Positions 33,486 through 45,947 of a stretch of DNA of 64,000 nucleotides are shown piece by piece. The position numbers and the translations under genes are program-made. The notes beneath the pieces were generated by a model. The model had not been told where the DNA came from, made no database searches, and was given only the letters and a program-made list of their open reading frames with translations. Each line of letters starts with the position of its first letter. Position 1 is the stretch's first letter. This stretch comes from Saposhnikovia divaricata (taxonomy: Eukaryota; Streptophyta; Magnoliopsida; Apiales; Apiaceae): positions 42,422,501 to 42,486,500 of the forward strand of contig CM071598.1 of assembly GCA_036435485.1 (NCBI GenBank), read 5' to 3'.

Positions 33486-34515
33486 GGTGACAAGTAGATA
33501 ATAATCTGAAAATCGGGTATCCAATTAGGTTTTATACAAATCAGTAGAAAATTTGAAAAACATATCTGTATTATCTATATTTATTCGTATCGAATTTTTA
33601 GCAGATCGAATCATGTAAAATTCATATCCATATTAATTGAAAGGACAGATCGGATTTTTATCGAATCGAATTTATTTTATTTGAACCCATATCCAATTAT
33701 AAGATATCGGACCAGATCGGATCGAATCTGAAGATGCCTACATATTAATACTTTTTAATAACTCTTAATTTATATATGTAGTTTTCTAGGTAACATAAAT
33801 ATTCCAATAAACTATTAAAAGATTTTGTTAGATTTTTATTAATTAATGGGCTTAACAATTATTTTGCAATTTTTTAAATTCATATATTTATATTGTATTA
33901 CTACTTTTGTAAGTTTGTTATATTTTTAACGAAATTTTTCTATGTAACGTCAATATTCTAGTAAACTTTTAAAAGATTTGGTCAGATTTTTAACAATTTA
34001 TGGACATAACAATTATTTTATAAAATCCTTTGGATCGATAAATATTTAACATCAAGAGATTTTTTTTTTCTTTTTATAATTCATATCGAATGTCTCCAAC
34101 TGTAAATGACTTTTAACACATAGATTGAATGCAGTCAAATTTTTTAAAATTTTAATTGCGTATATAAGATTATCATAGAATTTATAAATTTTATCGAATA
34201 TCTTCATATTTAAATAGTTTTTTTTTTGAAGAACATTTCAATAGTTTTTTTTTAAAAAGAGTTTAAAACTAAATAATCACAAAATTTTAAAATGCAAGAT
34301 CACAGTATAATTTTTTTCATTACATAGACCGTCCATGTAATATTACTATGTTAGTATCTATAGATTGAATACCTAAAATCAATCTATTTTAAAATTTTCA
34401 GTAGCATTTTTCAAGTTTTATTTCTACTGTTTTACTTAAAATTTAATTTTTTTTGTACATTTTTTTGGGAACCAAGTTTTGCTTGATTTTATTATATAAT
34501 AATGTGTATCGTCGA
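33486..34515. repeat. Old tandem duplication, copy B (without insertions)
   Basis: It matches the pieces of 29040-33485 once the mobile elements there are removed, ending in the same AATGTGTATCGTC. Divergence is high, with many substitutions and indels. A shorter internal repeat of the ATATTCYARTAAACTWTTAAA block occurs at about 33797 and 33951. Confidence 0.65.
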
Positions 34516-34692
34516 GATAAGATAAGGAGATAAGATTCATCTTAATTCGTTTAGCACTCAAAAATAATATATCAAACAAGAAGATAAAGACTTTCGTGGT
34601 TCATTTAGAAGAAAAATGGGAGCATCGAAGGGATTGGACCTTCAAATATCAGGCTATTTAGGTTCCTCATGACTTCGAGGAATAGGGGTAGT

Positions 34693-35403
34693 TGTTGTAC
34701 CCAAAATCTTCATGGGAGATTTAGGCTCATTGGCTTTAAGGATCCAATCCATATGGTTAGTATGAGTTATGATTGAGGCCCATAATGATCAATTGGGCTG
34801 AATAGCATGTGAAATGGATTTGGACAGGTTCAGGTTCCTGAGAGACAGGTTCCTATACGTAAAAATATTATGTCAATAGAGTTATAGCATGATTAAGTCT
34901 CCTACTCTTTAGGAGCAAGTTATGAAAGTGAACTCCTTGTTAGAATGTATTCCTTGGGCATAGATGATCCTTGCATATTTATAATAGAACTAGAATTAGT
35001 AAAGATACTCCTAGCCGGACTAGAACTTGAGTTCTACTCGACTTAGGTCACCTATTTGTGGTTGAATATGGTAAAAAGGAGTTCCCCTCGAGTTAGGAGC
35101 CTATTGCCGCCTAACTAGACTTCTAGTCTAAAAAGAACTACGTGAACTTTGAACTTTTTTTCTATATAAACGGGTACGTAGGCACCTTGAGAACACGGTT
35201 ACAAGCCTCGCAATAGAAACCTGGAGATTCCTGAGAACACGCAACACAAGCCTCCAAGGAATTAGCGATGATTCTTGTAAACACTCTTGAGCTCAGTTCA
35301 ACCCCCACAAAAAAATCTTCATTCTCCAATGATTAGTTGATTGTTAGCCTAGATAGCTCAGCGCAAACCACTCAAAAGTTGTTACGAGATTCAGTCATCA
35401 TCA
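34693..35403 (+). repeat. LTR of the Tat family (3' LTR of a truncated copy, or solo)
   Basis: It matches the Tat 5' LTR (15680-16535) in opposite orientation: start TGTTGTACCCAAAAT, internal GATCCAATCCATA, and near the end CTCAAAAGTTGTTAC with TCATCATCA. A TATA box TATATAAA is at 35163-35170. The flanks do not show a 5-bp duplication, and GAGGAATAGGGGTA just upstream looks like a polypurine tract, so it may be the 3' LTR of an element lost upstream. Confidence 0.8.
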
Positions 35404-35499
35404 TAATGTATGCTTCAAAGTAATAGAATTTCTCTTATTGATCTCTCTCTAAATATCTATTATATTTTTTTATTTATAATATATTCATAAAATGCTATA

Positions 35500-35792
35500 A
35501 GCACCCCACTGGTCGATCACAAACAGGTTATTTGTTTACTAATGGCAACACAGCCATCTCATGGTGTTATGTGAAACAATCTTTGGCTGCTACATCCTCT
35601 AACCATGCGGGAATTCTTTCCAACCATAAAGCCAGTCGAGAATGTGTTTGGTTGAGGTCAAAGCGTCAGCATATTAGAGAATCATGTGGCATGGATTATG
35701 ACAGAACAACTCCAATGATAATGTTTGAAGACAATAAAACATGTTTTGAGCAGGTAAAGGGAGTTTATATTAAAGGCGATAAACCCATATAA
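35500..35792 (+). pseudogene. Ty1/copia RNase H fragment
   Basis: The frame reads GYLFTNGNTAISWCYVKQSL, then ATSSNHAGILSNHKASRECV and FEDNKTCFEQVKGVYIKGD, which matches the C-terminal RNase H of copia polyproteins. Everything upstream is missing and the frame ends at 35792. A diverged tail follows to 36053, where the intact copia element at 36054 is inserted. It is a different family from that element. Confidence 0.8.
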
Positions 35793-36053
35793 ACTCTCTT
35801 ACACCAATAATATGTGGGAAATGATTGATACATTATATATTTTGAAAAATTAAAACTTTATTTGCATTTAAAACATGCCACTATAAAACTAGTTATATAA
35901 AAAGAATGGATAAAAGGGTGTGTACCATTGGTGAATATGAAGGAGCTCCCATAAACTTCAGAATTTTGTAACAAAGGAATGTTCATTTTCTGAAAATGAA
36001 GTAGAAAATTAGCATGCTTTTGACTCGGTTATCTTCTGAACCAACAAAGTAGC

Positions 36054-36385
36054 TAATGACCACCAATATCCACCTCTCTTTCAACAACAATATCCACCTG
36101 TCCAATCCTTATCTCTCAATCATTTGTCTGATGTGCACCTGAGGACCACATTCTGTTATTTACCTTTTCTATCCTAGTTTTATTCTAGCTGTCCTAAGTA
36201 TTGAGGTTATTTAAGTCTTTGTAATATGACAGTCTGTTGGCATATTCTGCGAGCATCCTATTTAGAGGAATGCAGTACTATCTCTACGATCATGAATGAT
36301 ATTTGAAATTGCCTAGACAAGCTTGTTCTTATCCTCTTTCTTTATACTCTTGTTCTGCATTTCTAGATTTGTATATTGCTCATTA
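36054..36385 (+). repeat. 5' LTR of the copia element
   Basis: It starts TAATGACCACC and ends TTGCTCATTA, ending directly at the PBS. The termini TAATGA/TCATTA are inverted, but extend beyond the usual TG/CA. Confidence 0.9.
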
Positions 36386-36397
36386 TGGTATCAGAGC
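36386..36397 (+). other. Primer binding site, initiator tRNA-Met type
   Basis: TGGTATCAGAGC directly follows the LTR. This is the standard copia/Ty3 PBS complementary to the 3' end of initiator tRNA-Met. Confidence 0.9.
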
Positions 36398-36517
36398 TAG
36401 TATATGCAGAATCTTTCCTTTGAGATTTAGGCATCTCAATATTTATCTGATCCATTGTTTCTCATATCTGTTTGTCCCTGTTCAAAGCTGAGAGTTTAGT
36501 TATAGTAGATCTATTCT

Positions 36518-37440
36518 TTGCTCTCTGAAATGGCTACAGGTGGACGTTTTTCATTTGCAGATATGCAAAATCCACTCTTTCTTCATCCATCTGATGGTCC
36601 AACCTCTATCAATGTCTCTAAGCTGCAAGGTGCTGGTGATTATCGATCATGGAAATGCGCCTTTGAGATTCAGCTATCAGCAAAGAGAAAACTGGGGTTT
36701 GTAAATGGCACTGTGACCAGAAGCACTACAGATGACACTCAAGCGATCCAATGGGACACCTGTACAAATATGGTAATCTCTTGGATTCATAATAATGTTT
36801 TTGATAACATTAAACAGTCTATTTTGTTTCTTAACTCTGCTACTGAGATCTGGAATCAGCTTGAAACAAGATTTTCTTTAAGTAATGGTTCTAGGAAATA
36901 TGAGTTAAATAGAGATCTGTTTGGTTTGAAACAAAATAAGCTGACTATTAATGAATACTTTACTACTTTGAGTGCCTTATGGGAGGAGCTTGAATCCATG
37001 AACACACTACTTGCACTCACAACTGTTGCACCTGATGTTAATAATTTTATGACTACACTTGCAACACACAAAGCAGAGTCAAAGCTGCTTCAGTTTTTAA
37101 ATGGTCTTTATGATTGTTTTGCTGCTTTAAGAAGTCAGTTGTTAATGCAAATCCCTCTTCCCACAATTGAAATGGCTTATGCTGCTATTCAACAAGAGGA
37201 AAATCAAAAAGATGTGTTGGATACTTCTGTGGCTGAGCTTAATGCCATGTATGGTCACAGTACAATTGAGCATAGAGGTCCATCTTGTACTGCTTGTGGG
37301 GGGAAAGGGTCACAGTAGTGAGAAGTGCTGGTCAGTTGTTAGCTATCCAAAATGGCATAATAAGTATAAGAAGTCAGTTCCAAAAAACGTGCATCCAAAA
37401 TGGAGAAATGCAAAGTCTTAATCCTCTAAAATGGCTAATG
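36518..37440 (+). pseudogene. Copia gag with CCHC knuckle, frameshifted
   Basis: The frame from 36518 (or the inner ATG at 36530, MATGGRFSF) encodes a copia-type gag: LQGAGDYRSWKCAFEIQL near the N-terminus, then WNQLETRFSLSNGSRKYELN and the long helical UBN2-like region. A zinc knuckle CTACGGKGHSSEKC (37288-37330) is split by a one-base shift in the G-rich stretch near 37305, which ends the first frame at 37318. A second frame continues to 37421. Confidence 0.88.
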
Positions 37441-40400
37441 TTGTGTCTCATGAAGCTGATGCATCAGAGGTGATTTTTACTCCTCAACAATTGCAGCAGT
37501 TATTGAAGCTATTGCCTAGTACTTCTTCAAAATTAAAAGGTTCAGACACAAAGGAATAATTGGAAAATTGCTTCTCAGGAATGGTGATATCTCAGCTGTC
37601 AAAGACTGAAAAAGGAGGTAATCAGGATTGGATAATTGACTCTGGAGCCAGTGATCATATGACTCTGTTCTGGCAAATATGACTAATGTCAAAGTGGCAT
37701 CCAGTGCTATGAAGATCAAACTGCCTTTTGGAGGGACTGCTAAAATAACTCATGTTGGAGACATCAAACTACATAACGGGCTTGTTTTCCAAAAGGTACT
37801 TCGTGTCCCTGAATTTAAACATAACCTTTTGTCTATACATAAGTGTCTAGAGATAATTCCTATGATGTCAAATTTACTCCTCATTCATGTCAAATTATAG
37901 ATTCAACCACCAATACCGTTCTAGCTGTTGGTCATGTTCATAATGGTTTCTATTATCTGACAAACACTATTGCATCTCTACCTGTCACTTTCTCTGCAAA
38001 TCACACCACCACACAAAACAAAGAAACCTTTAGTCTCTGGCACAATAGACTAGGACATGCACCCTTAGCTAGACTTAAACACTTGTCATTCCTGAATAAT
38101 AGTGTTTTGTCTACTGATCAGATTTGTATCACATGTCCTATGTCTAAGTTCACTAAATTACCCTATACACTTAGTACCAGTCATGCTACTACTACTTTTG
38201 AACTTGTGCATATTGATACCTGGGGTCCATATAGAGTTCAAACAAGAGAGAAATACAAGTACTTTCTCACTGTGATTGATGATTATTCAAGAGTGACATG
38301 GATTTATCTAATGCAACATAAGTCTGATTTCTTGACAACCATTAAAGCTTTTTATCAGTATGTGGATACTCACTTTCACAAGAGAATTCTGCATTTGAGG
38401 ATAGATAATGCCCCGGAATTTGCAGATCCTAAATGTAAGTAGTTCTACAATGATCAAGGAACTCTACATCAAAATTCCTGTGTAAATTGGCCACAGTAGA
38501 ATGCAAGGGCTGAAAGAAGACATAGAACTGTTCTTGAAGTTTCCAGATGCTTGAGATTTCAGGCTGGCTTGTCTCTGGCTTTTTGGGGAGAGTGTGTGAT
38601 GACAGCTGTATACTTGATCAATAGGCTTCCAACTACAGTCTTAGGTAATAAAACACCTTATGAAGCCTTGTTTAAAAAGCCTGCTGATTATGAAAATATG
38701 AGGACCTTTGGTTGTTTAGCCTTTGCTTCTAATCCACAACATATAACTGATAAATTCAGTGCTAGAGGAGTCCCATGTGTATTCATTGGTTATCCTTTCT
38801 CACAGAAAGGCTATAATTTGTTAAATCTGCTTACTAATTAGATATTTGTCTCCAAAGATGTTATATTTCATGAGTAAGTATTTCCAATGCTTGAATCTAG
38901 CTCAAAATCTTATATGTCACCTACACTTGTGTCCTTGCCTCATGAGTCTTCTGTTCCTTCATCTTATGATGATATATTTGAGCTCTCAGATTCTGATATT
39001 GCTACTCCTGAAGTCACACCTCCTGTTTCCCCTCATCATACACCAACTCCAACTCCACCCCCAAGAAAATCCATAAGGCAACACAAACACCATCTTGGCT
39101 CAACCCTTATATGACCAATGCCTCTATTGCTAATATTGCTCAGGTAGCAGATCATGTTGTGAATCCTACCTTTCATTGCTTTCTATCCACACTTACTACC
39201 ATCACAGATCCTACTACTTTCTCTCAAGCAATACAGAGCCCACATTGGATACAAGCCATGAATGATGAACTTGATGCTCTAGAAAACAACAATACTTGGA
39301 TGATAACCACTTTACCACCAGGAAAGAAAGCAATAGGATCAATGTGGCTGTATAAAACCAAATAAGCCAGATGGCTCTATTGACAAATTCAAATCCAGGC
39401 TGGTGATACTAGGAAACAGGCAGACTTATGGGATAGATTATTCTGAAACCTTTGCTCCAGTGGCTAAGCTCACTATAGTAAGGACCTTGTTAGCAGTAGC
39501 AGCAATTCAAAACTGGAAGACAGTGCAGATGAATGTCTCTAATGCCTTTCTCAATGGTAACTTGGAAGAGCATGTTTATATGAAGTTTCCTCAAGGATAC
39601 AATGGTCTTGGTAGCAGAATTTCAGCTGACTCTTCTTCAACATATGTTACTGAGTTTGTCTGCAAACTTCTCAAAGCCCTTTATGGCCTAAAGCAGGCTC
39701 CAAGGTAGTGGTTTAGTAAACTGTCAAAGACTCTACTTGCAGTTGGTTACACTCAATCAAAAACAGACTATAGCCTCTTCACCAGGATCTCTGGAGATAG
39801 CATTACTCTAGTGCTGGTATATGTGGATGACCTATTGATTTCTGGAAACTCTTCTACAGAAATTCAACATCTTAAGCTCATGTTATCTCAAACCTTTCAC
39901 ATGAAGGATCTTGGACCTGTCAGTTATTTTCTTGGCCTTGAAGTTACTAGGTCACCTGCAGGTTTCTTCCTATCTCAAAGGAAATATGGGATGACAAAAG
40001 CAACTCCTCTCAAGATACCTATGGATACACATCTCAAGCTAAATTCCTCCAAACGTATTCTTCTGACAGCTAAGAAAGTTTTGAGGTATCTTGTTGGGAA
40101 TCCTGGTCAAGGTGTGTTACTTGCATCTACCTCTGCAACCACAATTCAAGCTTACTGTGATAGTGACTGGGCAAACTGTCCAATCACAAGAAGGTTAACA
40201 TTTGGCTTCTGCCTTCTTCCTTCTTCTTGGTGATTCACCTGTTAGTTGGAAAACTAAAAAGCAAACAGTGGTTGCAAGATCTACTGCAGAGGTAGAATAC
40301 AGGGCCATGGCTCTGACTGCCTGTGAGATCACTTGGCTTCATGCATTGCTCAAAGACATGGAACTCAATCTGTTGCATCCAGCAATATTGAAGTGTGACA

Positions 40401-40642
40401 ATGTTGTTGCTCTCTCCATAGCTGCTAATCCAGTGCTGCATGAAAGGACAAAACACATTGAAGTTGACTGCCACTTTATAAGGGACAAGATTCTTGAGGG
40501 TAGTATCTCTACTGAATATGTACCTATAGCTGAGCAAGTTACTGATATCTTAACTAAACCTCTATCAATAAAGCAGCATCACAACTTGTTGACCAAGCTT
40601 GGAGCAGTTTCTTATGACCCTGCTCAGCTTGAGGGGGAGTAA
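37440..40642 (+). pseudogene. Copia pol: protease, integrase, reverse transcriptase, RNase H
   Basis: Protease motif DSGASDHM lies at about 37640. Integrase shows HNRLGH and the CXXC of its zinc finger (38040-38150), VHIDTWGPY and RIDNAPEF (38205-38420). RT shows WIQAMNDELDALENNNTW (39247-39300), FAPVAKLTIVRTLL (39450), and YVDDLLISGNS (39820). RNase H shows AYCDSDWANCPITRR (40150) and ARSTAEVEYRAMALTACEIT (40277-40335), ending EGE at 40642. Stops occur near 38442, 38841, 39363 and 39706, and frameshifts separate parts. The first RT catalytic aspartate is Asn (QMNVSNAFLNG). Confidence 0.9.
40630..40639 (+). other. Polypurine tract of the copia element
   Basis: TGAGGGGGAG lies directly before the 3' LTR start TAATG and overlaps the codons just before the pol stop, supporting the unusual LTR edge. 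Confidence 0.8.
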
Positions 40643-40971
40643 TGACCACCAATATCCACCTCTCTTTCAACAACAATATCCACCTGTCCAATCCTTATCT
40701 CTCAATCATTTGGCTGATGTGCACCTGAGGACCACATTCTGTTATTTACCTTTTCTATCCTAGTTTTATTCTAGTTGTTCTAAGTATTGAGGTTATTTAA
40801 GTCTTTGTAATATGACAATCTGTTGGCATATTCTGCGAGCATCCTATTTAGAGGAATGCAGTACTATCTCTACGATCATGAATGATATTTGAAATTGCCT
40901 AGACAAGCTTGTTCTTATTCTCTTTCTTTATACTCTTGTTCTGCATTTCTAGATTTGTATATTGCTCATTA
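40640..40971 (+). repeat. 3' LTR of the copia element
   Basis: 332 bp, about 98.5% identical to the 5' LTR by eye. It starts TAATGACCACC after the polypurine tract and ends CTCATTA before the GTAGC duplication. Confidence 0.92.
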
Positions 40972-41304
40972 GTAGCATTACTTGATGCAGAGGTAAAATG
41001 GATGACATCTCTTGCTTGAGTGATGGATAGCATCATGCAGATAAAAGATCCGTCTCCGCACAATTCAAGTTTATACATTCAAGGCTAAACTGCTTATATA
41101 ATATGTAGGAACGGTTTACAGAATTTGACGGATACTGCAGTGTGAGTTATTGTGTGTTTATTTTGAGAATGCAGCTGCACTGGGACACTTTCATAATAAC
41201 ATATATATAGTATCAGCAAGGCAATACCAAGATCAACATTTTTACGCAAAATACATATCACACAAGATAATGTACGCAAAACAACAATTAACTCCCACCA
41301 AACT

Positions 41305-43320
41305 TCACTCCGTCTTCAATGTATTCGCAACATCGATGACGAACCTGGATCGGACATCAGACTTGACAAGTCTCTCCATTGCAGTGTTCACATAGTCCAC
41401 ATGAATAACCTCAACATCAGCAGTTATGTGATGCTTTGCTGCGAAATCAAGCATTCTTGTGTTTCCTTCAGTCCGCCAATATTACCCCAGCAAGAATCTT
41501 TCTCCCTGTCAAATTTTTACTTACATTTAGTATCACAACATATTTTTCGTTAACAATTCTTGATGTAAGACCATCTTCCCAATTTATTAGTAATAATTAA
41601 AACAGCTAGGCTATAGTAGGTCGGATACTTGCCCCTGAGTTGATCGAACACGGACACCTCAAGAGGCCTTTCAGGTGCACCAACCATGACAAGTTTTCCA
41701 TCTGGCTTCAACAACCCAAGCAATGGTACAACAGAGTGACTAGCAGATACAGTATCAATAATACCATCAAATGAGCTCACTGCACCCTACAAGAATTCGA
41801 ACATTGATCATTAGCATGTAATTCTATAAAGCATATCTCACAAACAAATTTAAATCTGCTACACTACTTTCAAGAGAACAAAGGTTAGTAGATGCCTGGA
41901 GTTGTTCAGGGTCATGACTTATCAAAAACGAATCTGCGCCAAGTTTTTCCAAGGCTTCCTGCTTCTTGCTTTCAGAAGTACTTACAACGGTAACATGTGA
42001 ACTAAAAGCTTTTGCCATCTTCACAGCTACATGGCCGAGCCCACCTAGGCCTACAACACCAACCTTAGTACCAGGCTTGTCGACTCCAAAGTGTCTGAGG
42101 GGACTACAAGTTGTGATCCCAGCAAATAGAAGTGGAGCACCAGAATCCAGGGGTAAATTATCTGGCCAACGAACAACGAAGTGCTCATCCACAACCATTG
42201 ACTAAGAATACCCTCCATATGTTTTGGTTCCATCAAAATTGGGAACGCCATAGGTCGGTACTTGCTTTGTACAGTGATTTTCTAAATTGTCACAACATCT
42301 GGCACATGAACGGCAAGACCCAACCAAGACTCCTACTCCAACTTACTCACCCACCTTAAATTTTTTACTTTGCTCCCAATTTCAGTTACCTCACTAACAA
42401 TCTCGTGTCTGTATCAATTATAACAGGCATCAATTACCATAGGTTTGAGTAAATAAGAGCATGACAATTATCCAGTACTATCTGTCTGAACTTTTATTCT
42501 GCATTACTTGTGTGGTTTTGAATTAATTTGATTGAGAAATTGAGATTCTTAAAATTGACCTGCACCTAAAGGTTCTACTTATTATTCATCAGACCTCGTT
42601 AAATCGCGTTCCAAAGGTTAACTTTATGTTCATCAAGGCAGACAAAAGATTACGCATAGCGCGTAGAATATGAAGGCTTTTTGACATGAAAACAACGAAG
42701 CACACAAAATACAAGAACACATAGTTTATCATAAATAAATAAAAAAAGCAAAAAATGAAATATTAATGATTTGAGATTCGCATATGTATAAATTCTTCTC
42801 ACCAAACAATATTAGCTACTAAAAAGTTACGACATTAAGTACTAAAGGATGGCTATTTAGTCCATATGTGTATACATATGACACATATAAAGAGTCAGGT
42901 ACTGACCCTGGAATGATAGGATAATTAGTGAGTCCCCATTCATTCTTGATCATGTGATGATCAGAATGACATATTCCGCAATACAACACTTTAAAACCTC
43001 ACAGACATATTCCGCAATACAACACTTTAAAACCTCACATCATTTTCATCACCTGTTGCCCTGCACCATTCGTAACAACATTAATACCATTTGTATTATG
43101 AAATCTTGTAATTTCTAGTACCATGAAGGTGATTTTTAATCTTGTGATCGGTGATTTGTATTATTGTGACGTGCGACTAAACTGTATGCTATGAAAGATT
43201 ATCCTATATGATGTGGGAAAGCAAAAAATGTATTACTGAATTAGAGATAACCTTCTTGAGAACTTAAATGGAGAAAGAACTCCAGTTGAACTCCAGTTCT
43301 GTTTCTGGTGATTTTGCCAT
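41305..43320 (-). pseudogene. Broken paralogue of the CAD-family dehydrogenase
   Basis: All five exons of the 21718-23449 gene are recognisable in the same order and strand, with matching intron positions. Exon 1 (43320 inward, MAKSPETE) lacks about 16 codons and has an AACTCCAGTT duplication. Exon 2 contains a 36-bp tandem duplication (42968-43003, 43004-43039) and an extra T that makes a stop. Exon 3 has an early frameshift, a stop before MVVDEHF, and Phe where the catalytic-zinc Cys should be (LLFAG). The donor after exon 3 is GC instead of GT. Exon 5 has two frameshifts before the stop at 41305. Cofactor motif is TVVSTSE, the NADP-like form, so it is not a simple recent copy of its neighbour. 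Confidence 0.9.
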
Positions 43321-43514
43321 TTCCAAATTTGTGGTTAATAATTTAACAAAACAGAGTTTTAGATTTGTTTACAAAATTTGAAAGAAAAAAGGGAAATGAG
43401 TGTGTAATTGTAATGAGCCAAATTCAGCAAAAGGAGAGAGGTCGAGTGCAATTTATTATATCTATTATAGGCTAGCAATGTATTTCAATCAAGTATACCC
43501 TTTATTATATGAAA

Positions 43515-44095
43515 ATATAAAAAAAAAGTGTTCATTGGGAATTGAACTCATGACCTTGAAGTTACAAATGAGTGAATGACCAATGTTCACATACATAACC
43601 ACCACACCACATCAATTTTTTTATACATTTCTGAAAATCATCAATCACTTCTAAATGAAAACCCGTTTCCTATAATTTTTTAATATAGTTTTGAGATTTA
43701 CTTAGGTTAAATTGAAGTCATGACCTTAATAATAGTAAAAAATCATCAATCAATTTTTTACTATTATTTTGAGATTTACTTAAGTTCAAATTATCAAAAT
43801 TTCAACCCTTTCAAAAACTTATAAATTTGTTACGGATTTTCGTGTTATTTAAATTGAACTCATGACCTTAAAGATACAAGTGGCTTATGTTCACATACAC
43901 AATCACTACATCACATCAACATTTTGGTGCATTTTTTAAATCATCGATCACGTGTAAAAAAACCCATATCCTATAATTTTTTACTATTTTTTTGAGGCTT
44001 ACTGAACTAAAAATTATCAAAATTTCAATCTTTTCAAAAATTTAAAAATTTGTTATGAATTTTCGTGTTACTTAGTAAATCTCTAAACTACTCAC
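43515..44095. repeat. Local duplication of about 310 bp
   Basis: Blocks with TTGAACTCATGACCTTGAAG, TTCACATACATAACCACCAC and CCTATAATTTTTTA occur at about 43540 and again at about 43855. The copies are diverged. The ATTGAACTCATGACCT string resembles tRNA-derived repeats, but no promoter boxes were found. Confidence 0.55.
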
Positions 44096-45947
44096 TTCAT
44101 ACATATCATTTTAATGATATGTAATATTATATAATAATATGTAATTTTATTTATGTCATTTAAACACAAAATGACAACTACGCATCTATTCTATGATATT
44201 AAAATCGAAACATTAAGAATTTTGGTGGTTTAATTTAATATAATTAATGGTATTTAACTGATTGTATTTTTCACGTTTACTTTTAGTTGAAAAAGTTATC
44301 TTTTATAAATATCTCAAAAATTAGTTGTATAGCTTCCAATCATTAATATTTTCTTTTTAATTAAAAAATGCTACCTTTTAATTTAAAACTAATCTTGCAA
44401 CCACACCATATATTCCAACTATTAATAAAATATATTAAAAATAGGTAAATCAATTTTCAATCAAATAAATACAAATCTTGTTACATTAGTTTGATAATAA
44501 TATGTTAATCCAATATGTTCACAAATGTTAGATAATTTATAATTAAAATTTAAAAATATATGCATAAGGTTATTGTATGAGAGATATGGCAATTAAAGAT
44601 TTTTATACCTAATTAGTAATTAGCTCATAATCATAATAGTGATAATTTCATGAAAATATGTGTGTGTGAAATTATCATACTTAAAATGCAGGTCGTGCAA
44701 CACACGACTATCATGCCATCACAATAATTTCACTTTTAATCTTTTAAGATGGAAGTGTTTTAATAACTACAAAAATAATTATTTTCAAAAGAAATTGTTC
44801 TGAAATTAGAATGATAGTTTTATGAAATTACAATAAATAATATTTTTATCTATATTATGAATATGCCATTAAAACAAGATATGCATTCAGGTGGTACACA
44901 AGACAACATGAGTTTATCTACCATCGAATTAGGACATATGATACAGAATATATGGAAACATTACATCATTTTTTGGTCTTATCAAGGAAATTGAATTTAT
45001 GACCTCTAAATACAAATGGAGTTAAATTCACAATCATTGAATAAATTATGTCTTTTTTAATATTTGTTTATATCCTATTTTATAGGGAAATTATTGGGAT
45101 TTGATGTTTTACCTAAAATTGTTATCTACAAAAATTGCTACTATGAAAAATTAATATTATTCCTAAAGCAATTTTTCTTATAAAAAATGTTGTTGAAAAA
45201 TTGCTTTAAGATTTACTAACCTGTTTTGAACCAAATTTCCTGAAAAAAAACTGTTGTTGCGGTCTGAAACTTCAATACCAAACAGACCCTTAATATGATT
45301 GATACTAGGTATAATATATATCTATATAAAAAAAAAATCAGAATTAGCTGATATGATACATTTAGATTCTATTTAAGTTATCGATTAAATAAATAAACAA
45401 AATGTATCGTTGATTTATAAAGTAGTATTATAAACAAGATTATATATTAAACAAATATATTTAATTAACCTATAACATAGTGATCGATTAGTGATATTTT
45501 AAGACTTCATAAAAAATAAATGGTTTTTTTACTGTAGCGCATATTAGTTTGTATGGATACATCATACCTTTACCTTTTAGTTGATTTCTCATAATATTAA
45601 AATAGTTTGTGTTGTTGTTGCCATAATACATCTCCTACCACATATGTAAGAAAATAATATATATAAATTGTGTGTTTCTCGATGGATACATCACTATTAG
45701 TACCACCACTTAACAACACATCGCTAACACCACAACCACCATCACTGCCATACCACCACCAAACCGTCACTATCACACACCACCACTAGAATCACGAGCA
45801 AAATCACTAAAACTTTTAATGCAATCACATCAACACCACCCTTTGCACCACCGAAAAATCAAAATGCATGAAAGCAGAATTACTATACATTCAACTTGAA
45901 TCACAAAAAACTGAACCTAAGTCACTAAAATTTTAAATGCAAATTAC
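44096..45947. other. AT-rich intergenic DNA
   Basis: No gene seen. A CAC-rich stretch lies at 45700-45850. A hairpin GTCGTGCAACACACGAC at 44693-44709 resembles the Helitron 3' hairpins but lacks CTRR. Confidence 0.45.

Larger units (their letters stand above)
36054..40971 (+). mobile_element. Ty1/copia retrotransposon, structurally complete, 4918 bp
   Basis: Two 332-bp LTRs, a tRNA-Met-type PBS, gag, protease, integrase, RT, RNase H and a polypurine tract are all present in the copia order (integrase before RT). A 5-bp duplication GTAGC flanks it (36049-36053, 40972-40976). The LTRs differ at only about five positions, so insertion is fairly recent, yet the coding region has several stops and frameshifts. 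It most likely moved using proteins of another copy. Confidence 0.95.

Noticed and set aside
41966..42359. Plus-strand ORFs over the dehydrogenase pseudogene
   Set aside because: Antisense shadows of conserved exon 3.
44693..44709. Helitron 3' end at GTCGTGCAACACACGAC
   Set aside because: The hairpin is good but no CTRR^T follows at the right distance.
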